A stretch of DNA of 64,000 bases from NCBI RefSeq assembly GCF_011045035.1, contig NZ_JAALAA010000013.1, forward strand, positions 82,596 through 146,595, read 5' to 3'. Of this stretch, positions 1 to 7,030 are shown in pieces. The stretch comes from Nocardioides turkmenicus (GTDB lineage Bacteria; Actinomycetota; Actinomycetes; Propionibacteriales; Nocardioidaceae). The position numbers were made by a program, and so were the translations under genes. The notes under the pieces are model-generated. The model was not told where the DNA came from and did not search any database. It saw only the letters and a list, made by a program, of their open reading frames with translations. The number at the start of each line of letters is the position of its first letter. Position 1 is the first letter of the stretch.

Positions 1-973
1 GTGCGGCACCAACGCTTTCAGGGTGGTTGGGTAGCCAGCTCAAGGCGTCAGCGGCATAGTAGGCGGCGCGTGCGTCGGTGAAGGTGAGGATGCCACCGAG
101 TCCATCGAGGTCGGTGGGTTCCATGGCGTCGGCGATCTCATCGGCACGGTGGATGCTCTGGGTCGCCTGCTCCTCGTTGCCGAGGCGGGCCCATGCTCGT
201 GCGCCTGACGACTCCAGCCACAGCGTGGCGCTGTTCACTGCGTTCGTTGCCAAGCCTCGGTCGACGTAGCGGAGCGACTCCTGTGGCCGACCGTCCCAGT
301 AGACGATCAGGGCCATCAGCCCGTTCAGCCAGGCCGCAACGGTCGTGTTTCCGGCCTGCTCGGCGAGGATCAGTGCGGTGCGCGCCTGGGTAACGGCGGC
401 TCGCGGGTCACCGAGATCATGGGACGCCTTGGCAAGGATTCCGCCCGTGACGGCGCCGATGCTGAAGAGCTGGGCGGCGTCGCCCGGTCGGCGGGGGGTC
501 AGGATCGCCTGGTGAACGGCGTCCTGGAGCGTGACCAGCGGGTTGATCAACTCGGGAAGAGCCTGCACCGGGTAGGCCCGGGCAAGGTCGCGCAGCTCTT
601 CTTCGAGCAGGGAGTAGTCGTCGATGCCGGGCATGTTCAGTGCTAGGTGGCGGGCCTTCTCGGCAGCCATGGTGAGAGCCTCCTGGTAGCTGGGGCGTCC
701 GGCCGGCGCTGTTGCAGCCGGATCGTGGGGCCCGAGAAGGACCGCGACCGGATGACCAAAAGCGCCTTCCAACGCCCGAGCGATCGCCGGTGTCGGCTGA
801 ACCTCGCCGAGCGCGCGGGTGCCAAGTCGCCGCGCGTGATCCTCGGAGAGCGTTACAGACCGACCACCGGCCGTCGCCGAGGCGCGTTCAACCGAACGGG
901 CGACATCACGCCAGGTCAGACCGCGCTCGATCTTGATCGCCTCGAGCGTCGTACGAGGTGCAGTTGATGTCAT
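1..973 (-). CDS. XRE-type helix-turn-helix regulator with TPR-like C-terminus (partial, runs off left edge)
   Basis: The reverse strand is open without a stop from an ATG at 973 to the window edge, about 324 codons. The start is supported by an AGGAGG Shine-Dalgarno about 8 bases upstream. The first ~65 residues (MTSTAPRTTLEAIKIERGLT onward) read like an HTH of the XRE class; the remainder is Ala/Leu-rich helical sequence with repeated A-x(7-8)-A-x-L patterns typical of TPR solenoids. This architecture is common in actinobacterial regulators that sit next to small accessory operons. It is transcribed divergently from the TetR and radical SAM genes, so it may control that cassette. The ligand is unknown. 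The C-terminal end is outside the window. Confidence 0.8.
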   Translation of the reverse strand, partial: MTSTAPRTTLEAIKIERGLTWRDVARSVERASATAGGRSVTLSEDHARRLGTRALGEVQPTPAIARALEGAFGHPVAVLLGPHDPAATAPAGRPSYQEALTMAAEKARHLALNMPGIDDYSLLEEELRDLARAYPVQALPELINPLVTLQDAVHQAILTPRRPGDAAQLFSIGAVTGGILAKASHDLGDPRAAVTQARTALILAEQAGNTTVAAWLNGLMALIVYWDGRPQESLRYVDRGLATNAVNSATLWLESSGARAWARLGNEEQATQSIHRADEIADAMEPTDLDGLGGILTFTDARAAYYAADALSWLPNHPESVGAA

Positions 974-1196
974 TTGGTCGTCCTCCTGTTTACACCTTGC
1001 CCGAGCACACGGCCCGACGTCAGTGACTCAGCCTGAATGTCGGTCGATGTCCGCCGATATCGGTTGATGTCTACCGAGTGTTCGTGGAGATGTCGGTCCC
1101 GTTCCCTCAACGCTGAATCCAGGCGAAGTGCGCCAGCGACCTGTGTGACGCCACGAGCATACGTGGCCACCGTCGCCACCAACCGGAGGAAATTGA
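974..1196. promoter_or_regulatory. Divergent promoter region with 20-bp-spaced direct repeats
   Basis: This 223-base gap separates the divergent XRE/TPR and TetR genes and must hold both promoters. TCGGTYGATGTC occurs at about 1040-1051 and 1060-1071, exactly 20 bp (two helical turns) apart, with a CGATATCG palindrome near 1055-1062 and a further GATGTCGGT at 1089-1097. Regularly phased repeats of this kind are typical operator half-sites. Which of the two regulators binds cannot be told from the sequence. Confidence 0.5.
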
Positions 1197-1922
1197 ATGA
1201 GATCTCGGCGTGCGGCCCCCGGACGTCCGCGGCATGTCCCAAGCACCAGCGCCGCATCGCCACGTGACCAGGTGCTCAACGCGGCGGCGGAACTGTTCGT
1301 CACTCGCGGCTTTGCGGCTACCTCGACCCGGGAGATCGCGGAGCGGGTCGGCATTCGGCAAGCGAGCTTGTATTACCACTTCGCCGGGAAGGACGAGATC
1401 CTCGCCGAGCTCTTGCAGCGCTCTGTACGTCCCACAGTGGACAAGGTCGAGAAGATCGAGGCGCTCGTACCGCCCGAGACTCACGCGACCGCGCTCTACC
1501 TCCTCGCGCTGATCGACATCCGAACTCTGGCCGAGGCACCCCACAACGTCGGCATCCTCTACGCCCAGTCCGACGTAACCAACAGCGAGATCTACACCGA
1601 GTTCCAGCACACCCGCCGCGAACTGGTTGACGCCTACGGCCGCATCGGCCTCCAAGCCGCCTCAGTCGCCGTGACCGCTGACATCGACGCCCCAGAGCTG
1701 GGCGAGATGTTGATGCACTCGATCGAAGTCGTCACCGGCATCCGCAACGCCGGGACGGCGATGACCCCACAGCGAGCGAATCGCATCGCAGAAGCGGTGC
1801 TGAGGATGTGCGACGTGCCCAGGGAGACCATCACGACCGCAGCCGCGACGGCAGCCGGACTGCTCGCGGAGTTCCACCACGAAGACGTGTTCAACGACGC
1901 CACCTCTCACCAGAACCTCTAA
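1197..1922 (+). CDS. TetR/AcrR family transcriptional regulator
   Basis: A 241-residue protein. Residues ~22-70 form a canonical TetR HTH (DQVLNAAAELFVTRGFAATS, then TREIAERVGIRQASLYYHF), followed by a helical ligand-binding domain with no family I can name. A GGAGGA sequence 7-8 bases before the ATG fixes the start. It lies divergent from the XRE/TPR gene and 89 bases upstream of the radical SAM gene in the same direction, so it may be co-transcribed with it. Length is a little above the usual ~200 residues because of a 20-residue basic N-terminal extension. Ligand and target are unknown. Confidence 0.9.
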   Translation: MRSRRAAPGRPRHVPSTSAASPRDQVLNAAAELFVTRGFAATSTREIAERVGIRQASLYYHFAGKDEILAELLQRSVRPTVDKVEKIEALVPPETHATALYLLALIDIRTLAEAPHNVGILYAQSDVTNSEIYTEFQHTRRELVDAYGRIGLQAASVAVTADIDAPELGEMLMHSIEVVTGIRNAGTAMTPQRANRIAEAVLRMCDVPRETITTAAATAAGLLAEFHHEDVFNDATSHQNL

Positions 1923-2011
1923 GTCTCCTCGCCGGCCCGTCGCCTCAATCGTCTGTGGCGGCGGGTTGCCGAGGCCAGCACAGCCGAAATCATCCCTGCG
2001 AGGAGCACCCA

Positions 2012-3001
2012 ATGATCCAGATCATCGAGGATGTCCCCTCGGCAGCAAGTAGCCGTCTCGGGTTCGTGTGGCTGGAGATCACCGGCCGCTGCCAACTCGA
2101 GTGCGTCCACTGCTACGCCGAGTCTGGGCCAGCCGGGAACCACGGCACCATGACCGTCACCGACTGGGAACGGATCATCGACGAGTGCGTGGCACTCGGC
2201 GTGACCATGGTGCAGTTCATCGGCGGCGAGCCAACCCTTCACCCTGATCTGTCGGCTCTCATCGAGTATGCCCTTGAGCGGGGTCTCGAGGTGGAGGTCT
2301 TCTCCAACCTCGTTCACGTCTCCCCTGTCCTGTGGAAGGCGTTCGATCAGCCGGGTGTACGTCTCGCCTGTTCCTGGTACTCCACCGACCCTGGCGAGCA
2401 TCAGTTGATCGTGCGCCGCAACACCCACGCCCGCACGAAGGACAACCTCGCAGAGGCGGTACGCCGCGGAATCCCGGTGCGCGCGGGCATCATCGGGATA
2501 CGCGAGGGCCAGGACGTCGATGCAGCGGCACGCGAGTTGGCCGACGTGGGCGTGACCGAGTTCGGCGTGGACCATCTGCGCCAGGTCGGCCGAGGGCTCC
2601 GCGACCGCGACGCCTCGATCGCGGAGCTGTGCGGCAACTGCGGCGACGGCGTGGTCGCCGTAGGCCCGGACGGGTCGGTCTGGCCCTGCGTCTTCTCACG
2701 GTGGATGTCGGCCGGGAACGTCCACCACGCCACCTTGGTCGACATCGTCACCGGCCCGGCGATGACCCAGCGCCGCACCGAGCTCGGCTTCACCGATCAC
2801 CACTGCGATCACGAGCACGAGGCTGAGATGGGGGAAGACACCGTGGCCTGCCGCCCCTCGACGCCATGCAGCCCCGCCTGCAACCCCAAGTGCCACCCCC
2901 GGTGCGGCCCGGCCTGCAACCCGAACTGCAGCCCGAAGTGCAGCCCCTCATGCCAACCGTGCGGGCCCGGGCGCCGCTGCTGGCCATTCTACGAGCACTA
3001 G
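2012..3001 (+). CDS. Radical SAM protein with Cys-x-Pro-x repeat tail
   Basis: A 329-residue radical SAM enzyme. The cluster-binding CxxxCxxC is C27, C31 and C34 (CQLECVHC); a GGEPTLHP motif near residue 75 contacts SAM. A CGNCGDGV segment plus a later WPC looks like a reduced SPASM/twitch auxiliary-cluster region. The last 50 residues are exceptional: eleven cysteines (280, 286, 290, 294, 298, 302, 306, 310, 314, 317, 323), of which 286-314 follow a strict C-x-P-x four-residue period. GAGGAG seven bases before the ATG at 2012 fixes the start; the frame is open further upstream but that extension looks non-coding. It lies just upstream of a COG3910-type ATPase and an APH-like kinase. The substrate is unknown. 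The tail could be a metal site, an extra cluster ligand, or a self-encoded substrate for thioether or C-C crosslinking (inference only). Confidence 0.85.
   Translation: MIQIIEDVPSAASSRLGFVWLEITGRCQLECVHCYAESGPAGNHGTMTVTDWERIIDECVALGVTMVQFIGGEPTLHPDLSALIEYALERGLEVEVFSNLVHVSPVLWKAFDQPGVRLACSWYSTDPGEHQLIVRRNTHARTKDNLAEAVRRGIPVRAGIIGIREGQDVDAAARELADVGVTEFGVDHLRQVGRGLRDRDASIAELCGNCGDGVVAVGPDGSVWPCVFSRWMSAGNVHHATLVDIVTGPAMTQRRTELGFTDHHCDHEHEAEMGEDTVACRPSTPCSPACNPKCHPRCGPACNPNCSPKCSPSCQPCGPGRRCWPFYEH
2867..2953 (+). repeat. Codon-level 12-bp repeats encoding (Cys-x-Pro-x)n
   Basis: Inside the radical SAM gene, TGC codons recur every 12 bases from 2867 to 2951 (eight cysteines), each followed by a variable codon, a CCN proline codon and another variable codon (for example TGCAACCCGAAC, TGCAGCCCGAAG). 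Codons at the variable positions differ, so the amino-acid period rather than recent DNA slippage appears to be conserved. Confidence 0.85.
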
Positions 3002-3012
3002 CCCGTACCGTT

Positions 3013-3792
3013 GTGCAGGTGGACTCGTTGCTCGCGACGCGCGCGTACATCCCTAACCGCCATCTGCCCGCCGGGGACCCTGACGTGTGGGCTTGGCCGT
3101 TCGACATACCCTGCGTGAACCAGCTCGCTCGTGAAGGCATGGAGTTCCGCAGCCCGGTCACGTTCCTGGTGGGCGAGAACGGGTCGGGCAAGTCCACTCT
3201 GGTGGAGGCCTTCGCCGAGGCATGGGGACTGGATGCGCACGGCGGCCGCGCCGGCCGGAAGTACGTCAACGACCGGCCCAAGACCCCGTTGGGTGAGGTG
3301 GTCGACTTCGACACCACCGCCGCCGGGCACACCGCACGTCGCGGCTCTCGCCGGCGGCGCAAGGGCTACTTCCTTCGTGCCGAGACCGCCTTCGGGTTCA
3401 TGGAGACCGTCAACGGGCTGCCGGGCTACTGGGAGGACGACACCAGCACCCAGAGTCACGGCGAGGGGTTCCTCACCGTGTTCGACGCGATGTTCGACGA
3501 GCCCGGGTTCTACCTGATGGATGAGCCCGAGGCCGCACTGTCGTTCACCTCGAGCGTCCGCCTCGTCTCGCTCATGCACGAGCTCGGCCAGACCGGCGCC
3601 CAGGTCATCTGCGCCACCCACTCCCCGGTTCTGGCCGCAACCCCGGGAGCCGACATCATCGAGGTCGGCGAGCACGGCTTCCGCCGCGCAGCCTGGGAAG
3701 ACCTCGACCTGGTCTTCCACTGGCGCCGCTACATGACCGACCCCCGCGCCTACCTTCGCCACGTCATCGACGAGGAGACCACCCACCGGTGA
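3013..3792 (+). CDS. Predicted ATPase of the COG3910 type (small AAA/ABC-like)
   Basis: A 259-residue P-loop ATPase. Walker A is GENGSGKST at residues 54-62, the signature region is QSHGEGF, Walker B is FYLMDEPEAAL, and an H-loop ATHSP follows. This is the compact stand-alone ABC/SMC-head-like layout of COG3910. The GTG at 3013, directly after the radical SAM stop, is chosen because the open frame upstream of it is only the shadow of the Cys-Pro repeats. No clear Shine-Dalgarno is visible, consistent with translational coupling to the radical SAM gene. Its end overlaps the kinase start by four bases. Biochemical roles of this family are poorly known; both accessory metabolism and defence are possible. 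Confidence 0.8.
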   Translation: MQVDSLLATRAYIPNRHLPAGDPDVWAWPFDIPCVNQLAREGMEFRSPVTFLVGENGSGKSTLVEAFAEAWGLDAHGGRAGRKYVNDRPKTPLGEVVDFDTTAAGHTARRGSRRRRKGYFLRAETAFGFMETVNGLPGYWEDDTSTQSHGEGFLTVFDAMFDEPGFYLMDEPEAALSFTSSVRLVSLMHELGQTGAQVICATHSPVLAATPGADIIEVGEHGFRRAAWEDLDLVFHWRRYMTDPRAYLRHVIDEETTHR

Positions 3793-4622
3793 GCACGTCC
3801 CTCAGCCCAGCCGACCAGGCCCACCGCCGACGCCTCACCGACTCGCACCTGGAGGCCGCCAGCACGCTCGGCTGCGTCCTGGATCCGGAGCGGCGGTGGG
3901 GCTGGTACGACCGTTCTGTGTCCGGCAGCGCCACGCGCGATGGTCAGAGAGTTTGGGTTCGCACCGTCACCGAGCAACCCCAGTGGGCTGAAGCGCCGTT
4001 CTGGGTCGGCAACACCGAAGCCAACAAGATCCTCGGCGTCCCCAAGCCGATCGTCCTCGACTCCACCGAGATCCGTGACGAGGAGCGTTGGTTCCGCACT
4101 GAGGTGATGACGCTGGTCGACCAAGCTCCGGCCTCGCCCGTTCCCGCCGCGACAGCACCTCCGGCCATCGACGACGTGTGGCTGGACCAGCTGCGTACGT
4201 CGCTCGATGCGCTCGCCACCGTGTCCACCACGCGGCAAACGAAGGACCAGGACGACGTCACCCAGCAACTGCGCGAATACTTCGGCGATCGCATCCACCC
4301 CCAGGTGGAGCGCTGGGTGGCCTCTCACGGCGACCTGCACTGGGCAAACCTCACCGCCCCCACTCTCGTCATCCTCGACTGGGAACAGTGGGGCCTGGCC
4401 CCATCCGGCTACGACATCGCCACCCTGTACTGCCACAGCCTCCTCCTGCCCGAAACCGCGGCCACGATCCGGCATCGCTTCACCCACGTGCTCGACTCAC
4501 CCGACGGGCGTCGTGCACAGCTCCTCGCGATCGCACGCATGCTCAGCCGCACCCGCATGGGCGACTACACCGACCTGGTCATACCGCTACACCGACTTGC
4601 CGACGAGATCCTCGGTCGCTGA
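3789..4622 (+). CDS. Aminoglycoside phosphotransferase-like small-molecule kinase
   Basis: A 277-residue protein with the catalytic loop SHGDLHWANL (APH Brenner motif HGDxxxxN) and the metal-binding LDWEQWGLAPSGYDIATLY that define the APH/choline-kinase fold. The N-terminal lobe is short and weakly conserved. It starts with GTG overlapping the ATPase stop (GTGA), so the two are translationally coupled. Substrate is unknown; kinases of this type near radical SAM genes may phosphorylate a small molecule, and resistance to aminoglycosides should not be assumed. Twenty bases after its stop begins the decayed ltp2-like remnant, so the cassette ends abruptly here. Confidence 0.75.
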   Translation: MSTSLSPADQAHRRRLTDSHLEAASTLGCVLDPERRWGWYDRSVSGSATRDGQRVWVRTVTEQPQWAEAPFWVGNTEANKILGVPKPIVLDSTEIRDEERWFRTEVMTLVDQAPASPVPAATAPPAIDDVWLDQLRTSLDALATVSTTRQTKDQDDVTQQLREYFGDRIHPQVERWVASHGDLHWANLTAPTLVILDWEQWGLAPSGYDIATLYCHSLLLPETAATIRHRFTHVLDSPDGRRAQLLAIARMLSRTRMGDYTDLVIPLHRLADEILGR

Positions 4623-4642
4623 TACCTACCGCCGCGTCCGCA

Positions 4643-4761
4643 TCAACGTTTCAGCACCAATCCGCTCGTCGGTACGCCGGTGACCGCGGTGACGAGCACA
4701 TGGGAGGCTCCGTCGAGCTGGTTCACCGATGTACCGCGCACCTGGGCACACGCCTTCGGCT
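4643..4761 (-). pseudogene. Remnant of an ltp2-like (thiolase-fold) 3' end
   Basis: Read on the minus strand, this segment matches the last ~37 codons of the intact gene ending at 7027. About 112 bases align at roughly 82% identity, including HVLVTA and TGVPTSGLVLK, with a one-base indel near 4752 that breaks the frame and a stop at 4643-4645. There is no start or upstream gene body. It is a direct repeat of the 3' end of ltp2 across the 2.3 kb protease/lipoprotein block, as expected for insertion with target duplication or for incomplete recombination. The remaining gap 4762-4943 upstream of the protease shows no recognisable gene. Confidence 0.75.
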
Positions 4762-4943
4762 GTCGCCTCCGTGCAACGCGCGGGACTCGTTACCAAGGTC
4801 CTGGAACTGGATACCATTGGGGCCGTAACCACATTACCCACCTTGGCCACGTCAATAGGGACCAGGGGAATAAATTCTCAGACCGGCCGTTGAACTTCTC
4901 CGCAGTATTGCGCCCACGACAGGAGATCGGGTAAGCCGAACTC

Positions 4944-6305
4944 ATGTCTAAGACTCGACGCAGCGTGATTGATATTAAACGGAGAACCGTGAGGTCCCTG
5001 GTCATCACACTGCTCACCATATTACCAATGGCGGTCATGCCACTCGGCACCCGTGCCTACGCGCAGGAGGCGGGGAATATCGACCCGGCCGCCGCACACC
5101 TCGTTGGCTTCTACGGAATGGACCCAGCGACCGCCGAGGCCAGGATCGAACTCCAACCTATACTTATAGAAGCTTCTAAGAAGCTGCAAGAGGCTTATCC
5201 GGAGACGTTCGGGGGCGCATACATTGATCGCGATAGAGACGGAACCCCTCATTTTCTCTTTACATCCCTAGACACGCGCGTCAATGAATCTATTCGGTCA
5301 ATGCTCCCGCAGGGTACGAGATATGAAGTAGATCCGGTTGCGCACTCGCTCCAGCACCTTGAACAAGTTCAAAACACTATACGCACGGGCCTCGCCCTTG
5401 AAGACGGAGTCGCCACCGCAGTTGACATTTGGTCGAACTCTGTGGAGGTCTTCCTCAACCGTTCATCCAACTACCTCGAAACTGCTAGATCTGAAATTGC
5501 GTCAGATTACGGAAGCGCTGTCACGACCCGCTTATATGATGGCCCACTTGAAGACCCGCGGAAGGCCCAACTTGCATGCTCGTATCCCTCGCCCACCGTC
5601 TTGATGGGCTGCAGCGACCCAATCCGCGGCGGTGTTGGGATCACTAGAGCTGGTGCCGCTTGCAGCGCCGGGTTCAATGTCGCAAGCAATTCTGACAACT
5701 TGAGATACCTGATAACGACAGCTCACTGCTTTGCCGCGCCCGGAACTGCTTGGTCCGCAATCTGGTCAGACGGCATCTCTACATACGCCGTCGGCCCGCA
5801 ACATGGAAACGGCGTGTACACATCCAGCCAGGATGCCGGGATCATCCGCGAGTCATCGTCCATCGCCGCTGGGCCCAACCGCGTATTCGTCGCGTCAAGC
5901 TCGAGCCCTTCATACCCGACAACCCGGAATGAGTCATATACCATATCCGCAACCCCTGGGACAAGCGGACCATTGGTCGGCCACTACGTATGCGCGTCAG
6001 GCACAACCGGCGGGACAAGTTGCGGATACGTGAAAAGCGTCGGATATCAGAGCCCACTCACTGGAAACACGGGCTTCGCTCGAGTAATACAAGACACCGT
6101 TGGCGGAGTGTCGCAAGGGGCGGCCTGCTATGGCGACAGCGGAGGTCCAGTTTATGTCGCGCACGTTGGTTACGGGCTGGTCGCCGAAACCAACACTACG
6201 ACGGTCGCGTACACTCGAAATGGCACCGACTGTTTCGGAGACTGGCTCTATCGAGGTCTTTCGGGGGCCCTAAATGCCACGAACGTGCACCTGGTGTCGC
6301 CATGA
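4944..6305 (+). CDS. Secreted trypsin-like (S1 family) serine protease
   Basis: A 453-residue preproprotein. A basic N-terminus is followed by a hydrophobic segment (SLVITLLTILPMAVMPLGT) and an AYA-Q signal-peptidase site near residue 40. A pro-region of ~170 residues precedes a chymotrypsin-fold domain with His261 (TTAHC), Asp297 (QDAGI) and Ser399 (GDSGGP). This resembles actinobacterial streptogrisin-type proteases with an N-terminal propeptide. Six cysteines in the mature domain suggest disulfides. The ATG at 4944 has no well-spaced Shine-Dalgarno; GTG at 4989, just after GGAG, is an alternative start. Many AT-ending codons (ATA, TTA, AGA) mark it as foreign relative to the flanking genes. 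Substrate unknown. Confidence 0.85.
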   Translation: MSKTRRSVIDIKRRTVRSLVITLLTILPMAVMPLGTRAYAQEAGNIDPAAAHLVGFYGMDPATAEARIELQPILIEASKKLQEAYPETFGGAYIDRDRDGTPHFLFTSLDTRVNESIRSMLPQGTRYEVDPVAHSLQHLEQVQNTIRTGLALEDGVATAVDIWSNSVEVFLNRSSNYLETARSEIASDYGSAVTTRLYDGPLEDPRKAQLACSYPSPTVLMGCSDPIRGGVGITRAGAACSAGFNVASNSDNLRYLITTAHCFAAPGTAWSAIWSDGISTYAVGPQHGNGVYTSSQDAGIIRESSSIAAGPNRVFVASSSSPSYPTTRNESYTISATPGTSGPLVGHYVCASGTTGGTSCGYVKSVGYQSPLTGNTGFARVIQDTVGGVSQGAACYGDSGGPVYVAHVGYGLVAETNTTTVAYTRNGTDCFGDWLYRGLSGALNATNVHLVSP

Positions 6306-6343
6306 TTGCTCCACCTTAAGCGTGTAGAAGTCGCCGGGAAACC

Positions 6344-7030
6344 CTACTGTTTCACAGCGATTTCCCCAACGTGATCAATACCCCAACGACCTGCAAACTT
6401 AACCCTGACCACGGCTCCATATGTGCCTGGACTCAGGATGTTCAGGGTCTGGCATTCCACAAAGCGCTTCACCGACATCGCATCGATTTTCGTGTGCCCA
6501 CTTTCCAGTTCCCACCTTTGATCGGAAAGCGAAGGGTCGATCAGGACGGCCACCACTCGCGCTTCGCCGTCGAGAAGTAGCAGTTGCCATGATGCGGAGC
6601 CGCTAAGCTTCTGGCGAGTGTTGTTCGCAACCGTTACGCGTATGGTGGATCCTCGGGCGGCACTGACCGAGTCTGGCCACCCAACGTCGACCGTCAGACC
6701 GCCAGGCTCTGGATCAGACCAGACCTCGCCACACGACGGCTCTGAAAGAGCTTCCGCGCCATGCGTCTTGCCATCACGGTCCCCACTCGCAGAGGACTCG
6801 TTCTGGGTACCACAACCGCCGCATGCCATCCCGACTGCAAGCGCAACCGTCGGGATGAGAACGGCATGTAGAAGCGATCGCGAAGCGTTTGTCTGGCGCC
6901 CCAACGCCCGTGCGCCTACAGGGAATCTGCCCATCTGCCCCACCATTGCGTCTTCACGTGGGCTTACATCGACGGCACCAGTGTACGCGGGACCATCGCT
7001 GCGGCGGGGCTGCTCGGCCAACACCATCAT
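6344..7030 (-). CDS. Lipoprotein-like or membrane-anchored protein of unknown function
   Basis: Up to 228 residues. A hydrophobic stretch (LLHAVLIPTVALAVGMACGG, ~54-73) precedes CGGCG, a poor match to a lipobox, then a Ser/Asp-rich linker and a ~120-residue domain with beta-strand-like alternation (SGSASWQLLLLDGEARVVAV) resembling small extracytoplasmic Ig-like domains. No family recognised. The first possible ATG overlaps the ltp2 stop (ATGA), giving apparent translational coupling; internal ATGs that shorten it by ~28-32 residues are equally plausible and would better suit a signal peptide. It is convergent with the protease, and its composition matches that gene more than the steroid genes. 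Confidence 0.6.
   Translation of the reverse strand: MMVLAEQPRRSDGPAYTGAVDVSPREDAMVGQMGRFPVGARALGRQTNASRSLLHAVLIPTVALAVGMACGGCGTQNESSASGDRDGKTHGAEALSEPSCGEVWSDPEPGGLTVDVGWPDSVSAARGSTIRVTVANNTRQKLSGSASWQLLLLDGEARVVAVLIDPSLSDQRWELESGHTKIDAMSVKRFVECQTLNILSPGTYGAVVRVKFAGRWGIDHVGEIAVKQ

Noticed and set aside
1808..2011. N-terminal extension of the radical SAM gene into the TetR gene
   Set aside because: The extension is low-complexity, overlaps TetR out of frame, and GAGGAG plus ATG at 2012 starts the conserved domain.
2867..2953. Tandem DNA repeats as a CRISPR or satellite
   Set aside because: The 12-base period is codon-level within one protein, without spacer structure.
2866..3012. N-terminal extension of the ATPase over the Cys-Pro tail of the radical SAM gene
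   Set aside because: It is the +1/+2 shadow of a 12-bp repeat (QPRLQPQ-like); the family starts near 3013.
1..7030. Integrative element with integrase or tRNA attachment site
   Set aside because: No integrase, recombination-directionality gene, replication gene or tRNA was found in the window, so only the direct repeat of ltp2 remains as evidence.
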